This document shows positions 52,987 to 60,795 of a stretch of DNA of 64,000 bases, piece by piece. Made by a program: the position numbers and the translations under genes. Under the pieces are notes generated by a model that ran no database searches, was not told where the DNA came from, and saw only the letters and a list, made by a program, of their open reading frames with translations. Origin of the DNA: an uncultured Paenibacillus sp. (lineage in GTDB: Bacteria; Bacillota; Bacilli; Paenibacillales; Paenibacillaceae); the NCBI GenBank assembly GCA_937895345.1, contig CALAWP010000058.1, positions 62,001 to 126,000 on the forward strand, in the 5' to 3' direction. Positions within the stretch are counted from its first letter, which is position 1, and each line of letters opens with the position of its first letter.

Positions 52987-53934
52987 TTATCGCGCTCCTT
53001 TCTCGTCCGTTGGTTCATGATCGCCGTTGCGGTCTGCGCCGTTGCGGTCTGCGCCGTTGCCATTGCTCGTGCTTTCGCCGACAGGTCGAGACTCATCCGA
53101 ACCCTCGCCTGCATCGGCCGCTTCCGGCTGCGGCATTCTTTCCAGCAATCGATCCAAATCGTTTTTCAAATTTGTCATCAGCTCGCGAAATTGCGCCGCT
53201 TCGGCGGAATCGGGGAAGGCTCTTGCCGATTCGGACGCTTTGGCCATCGCGATCACCGCTTCCGACCATTCTTTCATCATCGCCTTCAGCAGATGTTTCC
53301 CGTGGCGGCCTCCATGCGGGCGATGGCGCCCGCGGCCCTTCCAGTGCGCCTCCCCGTCAGAGCCGGATTGCGTCTGCTCCCGCAAATAAGCCGCACCTTC
53401 CTCCGTCATCCGGTACAGCTTCTTGCCGTCCGCATCGGCGGACTCGATCAATCCCATATCTTCTAGCAGCTGCAGATTGGGATAGACGGAACCGGCGCTC
53501 GGCGAGTAGAGGCCGCCCGTCTTGTGCTCCATCGCCTTGATCAGCTGATAACCGTGCATCGGTTCCGCCGCCAGTAATTCCAGCAAAGCGAACTTGAACT
53601 TGCCCCGCTCAAAAAAACGTTTCCCTTCGCCTCGTCTACCTTGTCCGCCGCGCTGTCCGCCGTGACCGCCATGACGCTCATGACCTCCGTGACCGCCGTG
53701 ACCACTATGATCGCCGTGATTGCCGTGACCGCCATGACCGCCGTGACCGCCATGACGCTCATAACCTCCGTGACCGCCTTGACCACTATGAACGCCGTGA
53801 TCGCCGTGACCACCGTGACCGCCATGACCGCCGTGACGTTGCCGGACGAACGAAGCTTCAAACCGCTCATTAAGGCCCCATCGGCGACGCTCCATACGGT
53901 AACCGTGTCCATTACGATTGTAGTCTCTTCTCAT
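52987..53934 (-). CDS. PadR-family regulator with duplicated His/Gly-rich extension
   Basis: 315 residues. The PadR winged-helix domain is at about 105-195 (KFALLELLAAEPMHGYQLIKAMEHKT, SVYPNLQLLEDMGLIE, YRMTEEG), with the C-terminal dimer helix (EWSEAVIAMAKAS). Before it, residues 33-86 are two copies of a 27-residue unit made of HGG and HGD steps, with a third partial copy, about 23 His in all. Such a stretch could bind Ni, Zn, Cu or heme, making the regulator metal-responsive; alternatively it is a harmless microsatellite expansion. ATG 53934 follows GAGGAG. The palindromic operator at 53951-54000 lies right upstream, so it probably represses itself and the esterase. Confidence 0.88.
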   Translation of the reverse strand: MRRDYNRNGHGYRMERRRWGLNERFEASFVRQRHGGHGGHGGHGDHGVHSGQGGHGGYERHGGHGGHGGHGNHGDHSGHGGHGGHERHGGHGGQRGGQGRRGEGKRFFERGKFKFALLELLAAEPMHGYQLIKAMEHKTGGLYSPSAGSVYPNLQLLEDMGLIESADADGKKLYRMTEEGAAYLREQTQSGSDGEAHWKGRGRHRPHGGRHGKHLLKAMMKEWSEAVIAMAKASESARAFPDSAEAAQFRELMTNLKNDLDRLLERMPQPEAADAGEGSDESRPVGESTSNGNGADRNGADRNGDHEPTDEKGAR

Positions 53935-53950
53935 CGTTGTTCACTCCTCA

Positions 53951-54000
53951 TTACGATATATCGTTTTTATAAGAACATCATATAACGATATATCGTAATG
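53951..54000. promoter_or_regulatory. PadR operator (two palindromic half-sites)
   Basis: ATTACGATATATCGT at 53951-53965 and its exact inverse ACGATATATCGTAAT at 53986-54000, 20 bases between. Each holds the palindrome ACGATATATCGT. The left site abuts the ribosome binding site of the PadR gene. PadR proteins commonly bind ATGT/ACAT-type dyads at their own promoters; this one fits autorepression. Confidence 0.75.
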
Positions 54001-54111
54001 AGTCAACGAATATTTATTAGAAGTATAAGCAGACGCAGCTGACGGTTCATTGCAGATCCGAATATCCTATCGTCCGGCTTAGACGAAATAGGCAAGTGGC
54101 AGCCCCGGATG

Positions 54112-54340
54112 ATGAACGGGTTGTCTCCCAAAACCATAGATTTGGCCTCGGCAGCGTCGTATGAACGATTTATCGTTCAACTGCGGGCACATTGCCGCTT
54201 TGAAGAACGGATATGAACGATTTATCGTGCAAAACTATTGAACTCGCGGTTCTGCCGGGATGATATGAACGATCTTTCGTTCAAAACGATAGATTTAGCT
54301 TGCCGGCAGCGTCGTCATGAACGACTTTTCGTTCAAAACT
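54112..54340. repeat. 52-bp period repeat array, five units
   Basis: Units start at 54112, 54161, 54213, 54265 and 54317, so spacing is 49, 52, 52 and 52. Each begins with a form of ATGAACGATTTATCGTTCAA, itself an inverted repeat (TGAACGAT/ATCGTTCA). The parts between are about 32 bases and partly alike (units 1 and 4 share ATAGATTT and GCAGCGTCGT). The array lies between the PadR operator and gluQRS. No cas genes are near and the spacers are not unique, so it is not CRISPR. Confidence 0.75.
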
Positions 54341-54480
54341 ATACCGTTGGCTGTTCTGGGGCACAATACGATAGAGGTGATCCAATAGGCGGAGTGAAAT
54401 GGAAGCAGGCAGAATAAAAAAATAAGAGAGAAGCGGCTGTGTCTCCCGGCGTGAAATATGTTCAGTTAAAATGTTCGGTT

Positions 54481-54548
54481 AATATGTCAGTGAATAGGTT
54501 AGTAGTTAATATGTCAGTGAATAGGTTCAGATAATCAGTGAATAGGTT
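54481..54548. repeat. Short direct repeats, three copies
   Basis: AATATGTCAGTGAATAGGTT occurs at 54481-54500 and 54508-54527, and a shortened copy (AATCAGTGAATAGGTT) at 54533-54548. Same intergenic gap as the 52-bp array; the remainder of the gap (54341-54480, 54549-54625) shows nothing. Confidence 0.65.
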
Positions 54549-54625
54549 TAGTTAAAATTGTCGGGCCGTGCATGCGGAGGGGAGCGGAGCAGTTGAATGG
54601 AAGCTTCATTCTACAATGCGGACCG

Positions 54626-55597
54626 TCAAGGGGAAATCAGCCAATTCAGAAGCGGGGCGGACAGCAAGAGCCGCTCCTCATTCGGAAACCGCATGCGAAA
54701 AGAAGGGATCAATTCCTTCGCGGATACGGGTTCCGGACGGTCGATCCATCCCGCCATGCAGGCAATGGCTCCGATAAGCCGTTCCGGCTTGACGCCGGCG
54801 CTGCGCAACGAATCCAGCGTCAACGACTTGTCGCGTTTGGACAATCTTTCCCCGTCTTCGCCGGCGATGACCGGCACATGGGCGAAGGCCGGGGGAGTCA
54901 GGCCAAGAGCTTGATAGAGCGACAGCTGCCGGGGCGTGGAATCCAGCAAGTCGGCTCCGCGCAGCACGTCGGTAATGCCCATGGCGGCATCGTCCGCCAC
55001 AACGGCCAACTGGTAACTGAACATCCCGTCTGCGCGCTTGACGACAAAATCGCCCAGCGCCTCGCCCGCAAACCGCCGTTGTCCCGCCACGGTATCGTCA
55101 AATCTCATTTCGTTTTCGGGCATGACAAATCGGAGCGACGGCTCTTTATGTTTGGCTTTGAGCTGCCGCTCTTCGGGCGTAAGAATTCGGCACAGGCCGG
55201 GGTAGGCCGGTCCTTCGGAGCTTAATCCATGAGGGGCGCTGCTGATGGCGGCCAGCTCCTTGCGGCTGCAGTAGCACGGGTACAGAAGGCCGGCTTTCTC
55301 CAATTTGCGCAGCGCATCTTCATAGAGCTCCTCTCTTAAGCTTTGCAGATAGGGAGCATAAGGACCGCCCACATCCGGGCCTTCGTCCCAATCGATGCCA
55401 AGCCACCGCAAATCGTCCATTTGCCGTTCCATATATTCGGGTCGGGAGCGGGGCTTGTCGATGTCCTCGATCCGCAGCACAAATAGCCCGCCTGCCTGCC
55501 GCATTTGAAGCCAAGCCGCGAGCGCGCTGAACGCGTTGCCGACATGCAGCAAACCCGAAGGCGTCGGCGCAAATCTTCCGCGTCGCATCGTCATCAT
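54626..55597 (-). CDS. gluQRS: Glutamyl-Q tRNA(Asp) synthetase
   Basis: 323 residues, close to the catalytic half of glutamyl-tRNA synthetase and without the anticodon-binding part. It attaches glutamate to the queuosine at position 34 of tRNA-Asp. Seen: FAPTPSGLLHVGNAFSA (HIGH region), LRIEDIDKPR, zinc-type cysteines in LYPCYCSRKEL, and GERLSKRDKSLTL (KMSKS region). ATG 55597 (second ATG 55594) follows GGAGGGGG. A tRNA-Asp gene is just upstream on the same strand, separated by a terminator. Confidence 0.9.
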   Translation of the reverse strand: MMTMRRGRFAPTPSGLLHVGNAFSALAAWLQMRQAGGLFVLRIEDIDKPRSRPEYMERQMDDLRWLGIDWDEGPDVGGPYAPYLQSLREELYEDALRKLEKAGLLYPCYCSRKELAAISSAPHGLSSEGPAYPGLCRILTPEERQLKAKHKEPSLRFVMPENEMRFDDTVAGQRRFAGEALGDFVVKRADGMFSYQLAVVADDAAMGITDVLRGADLLDSTPRQLSLYQALGLTPPAFAHVPVIAGEDGERLSKRDKSLTLDSLRSAGVKPERLIGAIACMAGWIDRPEPVSAKELIPSFRMRFPNEERLLLSAPLLNWLISP

Positions 55598-55620
55598 TAT
55601 CCCCCTCCCTTCCCGATATG

Positions 55621-55650
55621 CAAAAAAGAGCAGCTTCGCCGCTCTGCTCG
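55621..55650 (-). terminator. Intrinsic terminator between tRNA-Asp and gluQRS
   Basis: On the minus strand GAGCAG, loop, CTGCTC followed by TTTTTT. It ends the tRNA transcript 50 bases after the CCA end. Confidence 0.75.
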
Positions 55651-55700
55651 TTGGATTGTGCCGGTTGTATGCCAGCCTAAGTTTTCGGTTAAAAGGTAAA

Positions 55701-55777
55701 TGGCGGAGCCGACGGGATTCGAACCCGCGGTCTCCTGCGTGACAGGCAGGCATGTTAGGCCTCTACACCACGGCTCC
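55701..55777 (-). tRNA. tRNA-Asp (anticodon GTC)
   Basis: 77 bases including an encoded CCA. Acceptor stem GGAGCCG/CGGCTCC, anticodon stem CCTGC/GCAGG around loop CTGTCAC with anticodon GTC, T arm GCGGG-TTCGAAT-CCCGT. All four arms pair. The anticodon G34 is the queuosine position that GluQRS modifies. Confidence 0.95.
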
Positions 55778-55968
55778 GCATTGTGAAAGCATGTCTTTGA
55801 GACACAAGCAGTATCTTACCACGAAGCGGAATGGTTTGGCAAGTCTTCATTTTATTTTGCTCGTAAAAGGAAGGGACGCCCGATTCCCGGACAAGCCGGT
55901 TCGCAACCTTCGCCGCTATCCATTCGTCAGTTGTAACAATCGAGGGAATGAACAGAAGGGATGAGATT

Positions 55969-56595
55969 ATGTTCGCTCAAAAATCGCGTTGGCTATTGGC
56001 CGCGCTTGCGGCTGCGGCCATATGGACTGCCGGTTGCGCTTCTCCAAATAACGGCGGCTCGTTGTTGTCCCCATCGGCGACGAACGGCAAGCCGGAAGCT
56101 GCGGCAAACGCCGGAAACCAGGAGAAGGAGACTTTGATGAAGGAAATTGCCGAAGGCGATTTTGTGTACCGATTGTATGCGGAACGCGAACGCTATAAGG
56201 AAGGCGAACAGCCGGCGTTTAAGGCAGAGCTGGAGTATGTCGGACTGGAAAGCTCCGTCACGATCGCCCATGCCGCGTCGCCGTTCTGGTTCTCCATTCT
56301 GGAATCTTCTGACCGATACCAATTTGTTTTTGCCATGGATCAGCCGTTGATCCGTACGACGTTGAAGCGGGGAGAACCGTTCCGGGAAACTTACGGGTTC
56401 GCGCATGCTCAAGTTAAAGAAAACGAAGACGATCTGTTTGGGCCGCCGGCCGACGTTCCGTTTCCGGAAGGAGTATACTTGATAGGAGGGGCTGCGGATT
56501 TCACACAATTGTCCAGTCCCGAAGACGACAGTGGGGAACGAATCAAATTTGGCATACAACCGAAAGAAGGCTTAACGATAACAGTAACCCCATAA
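55969..56595 (+). CDS. Lipoprotein, unknown function
   Basis: 208 residues. Signal peptide with lipobox-like AIWTAGCASP, a Ser/Asn/Gly linker, then a beta-rich domain (FVYRLYAERERYKEGEQPAFKAELEYVGLE, PFWFSILESSDRYQF, PEGVYLIGGAADF) that resembles the Ig-like fold of proteinase-inhibitor-type (BsuPI) domains. ATG 55969 was chosen; ATG 55948 would add seven polar residues ahead of the signal. No recognised function or partner. Confidence 0.75.
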   Translation: MFAQKSRWLLAALAAAAIWTAGCASPNNGGSLLSPSATNGKPEAAANAGNQEKETLMKEIAEGDFVYRLYAERERYKEGEQPAFKAELEYVGLESSVTIAHAASPFWFSILESSDRYQFVFAMDQPLIRTTLKRGEPFRETYGFAHAQVKENEDDLFGPPADVPFPEGVYLIGGAADFTQLSSPEDDSGERIKFGIQPKEGLTITVTP

Positions 56596-56633
56596 AAAGT
56601 AACCCAATAAGCTGAAGAAGCGGAGCGATGCCT

Positions 56634-56834
56634 ATGCAAGAAAAAGTCGGCGTGTGCGCCAATTGCGGCGTTGATATTTGGTGCCGGGGCGGATTTTTGC
56701 AAGGGGCGGTTCGGGAAGACGGCCGGCTCGTATGCCTTCGGTGCGAGGCAGACGATGAACGAAACGGCCGGTCTTCATCCCTTCCCCTGTCTCCTGAAGT
56801 ATCGCCGCACCAGTCGTCCTCAAGAAATGAATGA
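56634..56834 (+). CDS. Small Cys-rich (zinc-ribbon-like) protein
   Basis: 66 residues. Five cysteines: CANC, WC and CLRC, with GGFLQGAVREDGRLVCLRCEADDE, looking like a small zinc-binding knuckle. The C-terminus is Ser-rich and probably disordered. ATG 56634 has GGAG 8 bases upstream; ATG 56628 is too close. Codon use and cysteine spacing suggest a real gene. Function unknown. Confidence 0.6.
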   Translation: MQEKVGVCANCGVDIWCRGGFLQGAVREDGRLVCLRCEADDERNGRSSSLPLSPEVSPHQSSSRNE

Positions 56835-56961
56835 TCAGTCCGCATCAGTCCGTTGCCTCAAAAAGCCCGCAGTATCTTACGCCGCTCACTTGTCCCCGTA
56901 TCCATGCACCCTCCGCATACACCGTTGGGCCCGGCGCGGCGGACGGCTCAAGGCCGGTCAA

Positions 56962-57120
56962 CCGGCTTTGAGCGAAACCGGCCTTGAGCCAAACCGGCTT
57001 TGAGTCAAACCGGTCCTGAGTGAAACCGGCCCTGAGCCGAACAGGCCTTGAGCGAACCCGACCCTGACCGAACTTCCTTGAACCGAGTTGCCCTGAACCG
57101 ATCCGGCTTCGATTTGAACC
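56962..57120. repeat. 16-bp minisatellite, about ten degenerate copies
   Basis: The unit is close to CCGGCCTTGAGCGAAA, 16 bases, clear for the first six copies (56962 to about 57057) and fading towards 57120. It fills the gap between the Cys-rich gene and the 3' end of the YhcN-like gene. The period is not a multiple of three. Just before it CAAGGCCGG/CCGGCTTTG forms a small hairpin. Confidence 0.7.
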
Positions 57121-57151
57121 GTCATTAAGCCGTTGTCTTGAGCCGATCCGG

Positions 57152-57859
57152 TCAGGAGCCTTCCCCGGCAAGCGCCAGCAGCCTGCGGATGCTGGCCGCA
57201 ATCCGATCCGGCGACAGCCGGTCCGCCGTCGCTTCCTTCCGGATTTGCTCGATCCGGTCCACCGCTTCCTGCCCTTCCGCGGTCAGCACTTTAATCTCCT
57301 CGCCCATCCATCTCTTGACGCTGTCGGCTGCCATGGACAAGTTGTCATGATTGCCCTTGTCCGTGCCGGTCATGCCGCCCAGTCCGTCATGCGGCGAATA
57401 ACCTTTCCCGGATATGCCTTCGGTTGGGTCCAGCACCTTCCGCTGCACCTCGTCATATTGGGAGGAGGATGCCTCTCGCTTGGACGTCGCCAATACGACC
57501 GTATCGTCGAATACGAATACCTTGACGTTCGGTATTCCTTCGCTGCCCAGCCTGGATTCGAGCTGGGCGGAAAAACCGCCGGCATTCAGGCCGGAGCTGC
57601 CGATCCGGCTGTAGACGGATGTGCCCATTCCGTTCGAGGTGCCGCCGTGCCGGTTAGTCGTGCGCAGCTTCGGACCGTTTTCGCTGGGGATGACGTTCGG
57701 GTCCCGCTGCATATGGGCATGCTGCCTGTTCTCCGCTTCCATATTTCCATTGCGATCGTTTCCGTTCGCTCCGTTGTTATCGTTTCCGTTATTGGCGCAG
57801 CCCGTCAAAGCGATGGCCGAAGCTGCGGCGACGATCAGCAGTTTATTGCGAATTGCCAT
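57152..57859 (-). CDS. YhcN/YlaJ-like sporulation lipoprotein
   Basis: 235 residues. Lipobox (AIALTGCANN), an Asn/Gly-rich linker, then a YhcN-like domain: LESRLGSEGIPNVKVFVFDDTVVLATSK, followed by VKRWMGEEIKVLTAEGQEAVDRI. These lipoproteins sit in the inner membrane or cortex of spores and take part in outgrowth. ATG 57859 has GGAGGA 8 bases upstream. Evidence that the organism sporulates. Confidence 0.82.
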   Translation of the reverse strand: MAIRNKLLIVAAASAIALTGCANNGNDNNGANGNDRNGNMEAENRQHAHMQRDPNVIPSENGPKLRTTNRHGGTSNGMGTSVYSRIGSSGLNAGGFSAQLESRLGSEGIPNVKVFVFDDTVVLATSKREASSSQYDEVQRKVLDPTEGISGKGYSPHDGLGGMTGTDKGNHDNLSMAADSVKRWMGEEIKVLTAEGQEAVDRIEQIRKEATADRLSPDRIAASIRRLLALAGEGS

Positions 57860-58030
57860 TGTCGTGTCCTCCATTCGTGGTTGGCTTGCCCAAGTTAGGA
57901 TGGCCTTTTCCCGGAAATGAATATTCATGAGGAGTTGGAAAATAATAATCGGGAAACCAGCCATATCATGTTGAACGATTCGTGCATTTTCTAGTTCAAC
58001 GTATATTGAAGCATGTCGGAGGTGCGTTAC

Positions 58031-58900
58031 ATGGATCGGGAATATATCAGCAATGCGGATAAAGACGGAGGCGGCGGAGCGGGAGGCGGCGAGGGCGAAG
58101 CGCCGCGCAAAGGCGGAACCGCCGTCGCAGGCGGCGCCCCGCGTAAAGTCGAGGCGGAAGACCGCTCCAGGCGACGGTTTCTCGTTCATACGGGTTATGC
58201 GCTTGGCGGCCTTGTCGTAGGCGGCGCGCTTGGCTCGCTGATCGCCAGAGGAGGCCAAGACAAGCCCGCGCCCGGAGCGCCTGCGGCGGATCAGGGAGAG
58301 ACGGCGGCGGCCCCGAACTTTAACCGGGCGCTCATGTATTTTACCCAGGAGCAGTTCCAAATCGTCGACGGCGCGTGCGAGCGCATCTTTCCCGAAGACG
58401 AGAACGGCCCGGGCGCCAAGGCGCTTGGCGTCGCCTTTTTTATTGACCACCAGCTGGCGGGCGAGTGGGGCTTTAACGCTCGGGACTATATGTCGCCGCC
58501 CTTTTACACGGGCGAAAAAACGCAAGGGTATCAAGGCCGCTTGAAGCGAAGAGAACTATTCGACATCGGCATCCGGGAATTGGAAAACTACAGCCTGGCG
58601 CAATACCAGAAAGGCTTCGCGGAGCTGGAAGGCGCGCAGCAGGACGAAGTGCTGAAAGCGTTCGAGTCGGACGAGGTGCAGCTGACGACCATTTCGGCAA
58701 GCGGCTTTTTCAAGCTGCTGCGCAGCAGTACGCTGGAAGGCGTCTACAGCGACCCGCTTTACGGGGGCAATTCGAACATGGACGGGTGGCGGATGCGCGG
58801 ATATCCCGGCAATCAGATGAGCTATACGAGCATAATCGAGCAGGACGAGTTTGCCCAAATGGAGCCGAGCAGTCTGCATGCCCATTTGGCTTCTCATTAA
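58031..58900 (+). CDS. Gluconate 2-dehydrogenase subunit 3-like protein with Tat signal
   Basis: 289 residues. A Tat signal (DRSRRRFLVHTGYALGG) lies about 45 residues in, after a Gly-rich leader; the rest fits the gluconate dehydrogenase small-subunit family (FTQEQFQIVDGACERIFPED, VAFFIDHQLAGEWG, YPGNQMSYTSI). It helps export and fold the large subunit, which has no signal of its own and rides along. ATG 58031 has GGAGG 8 bases upstream. The gene for the large subunit is 18 bases downstream; Tat genes lie 2.5 kb away. Confidence 0.85.
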   Translation: MDREYISNADKDGGGGAGGGEGEAPRKGGTAVAGGAPRKVEAEDRSRRRFLVHTGYALGGLVVGGALGSLIARGGQDKPAPGAPAADQGETAAAPNFNRALMYFTQEQFQIVDGACERIFPEDENGPGAKALGVAFFIDHQLAGEWGFNARDYMSPPFYTGEKTQGYQGRLKRRELFDIGIRELENYSLAQYQKGFAELEGAQQDEVLKAFESDEVQLTTISASGFFKLLRSSTLEGVYSDPLYGGNSNMDGWRMRGYPGNQMSYTSIIEQDEFAQMEPSSLHAHLASH

Positions 58901-58918
58901 TCGAGTCGGGAGGACATT

Positions 58919-60634
58919 ATGGCCAGAACATTACCGAAAACGGATGTCGTTGTCGTCGGCGTCGGCTGGACCGGCGGCATCATAGCCGCCGAGCTGACCA
59001 GAAGCGGGCTGAACGTCGTCGGTCTCGAGCGCGGCAAGGAACGGAAGACGGAAGATTATTTCATGGTGCACGACGAGCTTCGTTACGCGCTTCGCTACGA
59101 GCTGATGCAGGATTTGTCCAAAGAAACGATTACGTTCCGCAGCAACGAAAATATCCGCGCCTTGCCGATGCGGCAATACGGCTCTTTTTTGATCGGGGAC
59201 GGCCTGGGCGGCGCGGGCGTTCACTGGAATGGGCAAACGTACCGATTCCTGCCCTATGACTTTGAAATCCGGAGCAAAACGATCGAGCGGTACGGCAAAA
59301 ACAAAATTCCGGCGGAAATGACGATACAGGATTGGGGCATTACGTACGACGAGCTGGAGCCTTATTACGACAAGTTCGAAAAGATGGCGGGCATATCGGG
59401 CGAGGAAAATCCGCTCGGCGGCAAACGGAGCAGCCCTTATCCGACTCCGCCGATGAAGTCGACGCCTTCGATCCGCATGTTTATGGACGCGGCCAAAAAG
59501 CTGAACCTCAATCCGTATATGATGCCGTCCGCCAACTTGTCCGAAAATTACACGAACCCGGACGGCATCGCGCGCGCGGCTTGCCAATATTGCGGTTATT
59601 GCGAACGGTTCGGCTGCGAATACGGCGCGAAGGCCGACCCGGTCGTTACCGTCATTCCGATCGCCAACCAGACGGGCAAATTCGAAATCCGGACGCATTC
59701 CAACGTTCGCCGCATTCTGCACAAGGGCGGCAAGGCAACGGGCGTCTTGTACGTGGACGTCACGACGGGCGAAGAAATTATCCAGCCCGCCGACATCGTG
59801 GTTGTCACAAGCTACGTGTTCAATAACGTGCGGCTGCTGCTCATGTCGGAGCTCGGGAAGCCGTACGATCCCGTGTCGGGAACGGGCGTTATCGGCAAAA
59901 ATTACGCCTATCAGGTCATTAAAGGAAGTGCGGCGGGCTTCTTCGAGGACAAGCAGTTCAACACGTATGCGGGAGCCGGTTCGCTCGGCGCCACTATCGA
60001 CGATTACAATGGCGACAACTTCGACCATTCGAACTTGAATTTCATTCACGGGGGAGTCATCGCCTTAACGCAGTCGGGAATGCGGCCGATTCAGAATAAC
60101 CCGGTCCCTGCGGGAACGGCGACCTGGGGCAAGGAATTTAAGGCCAAATCGCTTCATTACGCGTACCGGACGCTGGCGATCGGGTCGCAAGGCTCGTCGA
60201 TGTCGTTCAAGCATCATTTTCTCGATCTCGATCCGACCTACAAGGACGCGTACGGCGATCCGCTGCTGCGCATTACGTTCGACTTCGAGGATCAGGACCG
60301 GGAGATGGCTAAATTTCTGGCGGAACGGTGCTCGGAAATTATGAAGGAGATGGGCGCCTCCCATGTCGACTATTTGAAGGAGCTCGGGCCGTACGAGATT
60401 ATGACCTACCAATCGACGCACAACACGGGCGGTGTCATTGTAGGCGCAGAGCCGGGCACGTCGGCGGTCAACACGTACAGCCAGATGTGGGATGCGGACA
60501 ATGTCTTTGTCGTCGGCGCCAGCGCATTTCCGCAAAACGCCGGCTACAACCCGACCGCCACCGTCGGAGCGATGGCTTACCGGACGGCGGAAGGCATTTT
60601 GAAATACCGGGAAAAGGGCGGCATACTGGTGTAG
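58919..60634 (+). CDS. FAD-dependent GMC-type dehydrogenase, large subunit
   Basis: 571 residues. FAD fold at the N-terminus (VVVGVGWTGGIIAAELTRSGL), GGAGVHWNGQTYR, and C-terminal STHNTGGVIVG and YNPTATVGAMAYRTAEGIL with the likely active-site His/Asn. Cysteines C222, C225, C228 and C233 (CQYCGYCERFGCEYG) match the Fe-S-binding cluster of membrane FAD-dependent glucose and gluconate dehydrogenases. The substrate is probably a sugar or sugar acid, with electrons passed to a cytochrome or quinone. ATG 58919 follows GGGAGG. Exported with its partner at 58031; a c551-type cytochrome at 62637 is a possible acceptor. Confidence 0.88.
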   Translation: MARTLPKTDVVVVGVGWTGGIIAAELTRSGLNVVGLERGKERKTEDYFMVHDELRYALRYELMQDLSKETITFRSNENIRALPMRQYGSFLIGDGLGGAGVHWNGQTYRFLPYDFEIRSKTIERYGKNKIPAEMTIQDWGITYDELEPYYDKFEKMAGISGEENPLGGKRSSPYPTPPMKSTPSIRMFMDAAKKLNLNPYMMPSANLSENYTNPDGIARAACQYCGYCERFGCEYGAKADPVVTVIPIANQTGKFEIRTHSNVRRILHKGGKATGVLYVDVTTGEEIIQPADIVVVTSYVFNNVRLLLMSELGKPYDPVSGTGVIGKNYAYQVIKGSAAGFFEDKQFNTYAGAGSLGATIDDYNGDNFDHSNLNFIHGGVIALTQSGMRPIQNNPVPAGTATWGKEFKAKSLHYAYRTLAIGSQGSSMSFKHHFLDLDPTYKDAYGDPLLRITFDFEDQDREMAKFLAERCSEIMKEMGASHVDYLKELGPYEIMTYQSTHNTGGVIVGAEPGTSAVNTYSQMWDADNVFVVGASAFPQNAGYNPTATVGAMAYRTAEGILKYREKGGILV

Positions 60635-60648
60635 GCGGCTTAAGCACG

Positions 60649-60698
60649 AGGGGAGTCCCGCAAGGTTCGGCAAACCTTGACGGAGCATCCCCTTTTTT
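60649..60698 (+). terminator. Intrinsic terminator after the dehydrogenase operon
   Basis: AGGGGA and TCCCCT with inner AAGGTT/AACCTT pairing, followed by TTTTT. Confidence 0.75.
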
Positions 60699-60710
60699 GG
60701 TTTGCCCGCA

Positions 60711-60739
60711 TTGACAAAAGGACGAACCGTTTATAGAAT
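60711..60739 (+). promoter_or_regulatory. Strong sigma-A promoter
   Basis: TTGACA (60711-60716), 17 bases, TAGAAT (60734-60739): near-consensus. Drives the membrane-protein gene at 60796. Confidence 0.7.
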
Positions 60740-60795
60740 GGTTCAGGTGCGGCAAAGCCGCCTGACATCGAATGTAAAGGATTTTGGTCAAAGCC

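Noticed and set aside
53641..53985. 114-codon plus-strand frame rich in Ala/Val/Thr/Met
   Set aside because: It is the complement of the His/Gly repeat of the PadR gene and runs through its operator.
54112..54340. CRISPR array
   Set aside because: Regular spacing invites the idea, but the repeat is only about 20 bases, spacers share sequence with one another, and there are no cas genes in the window.
56845..57201. 118-codon minus-strand frame through the 16-bp minisatellite
   Set aside because: Open only because of the repeat; the amino-acid repeat changes frame sense with each unit and there is no ribosome binding site.
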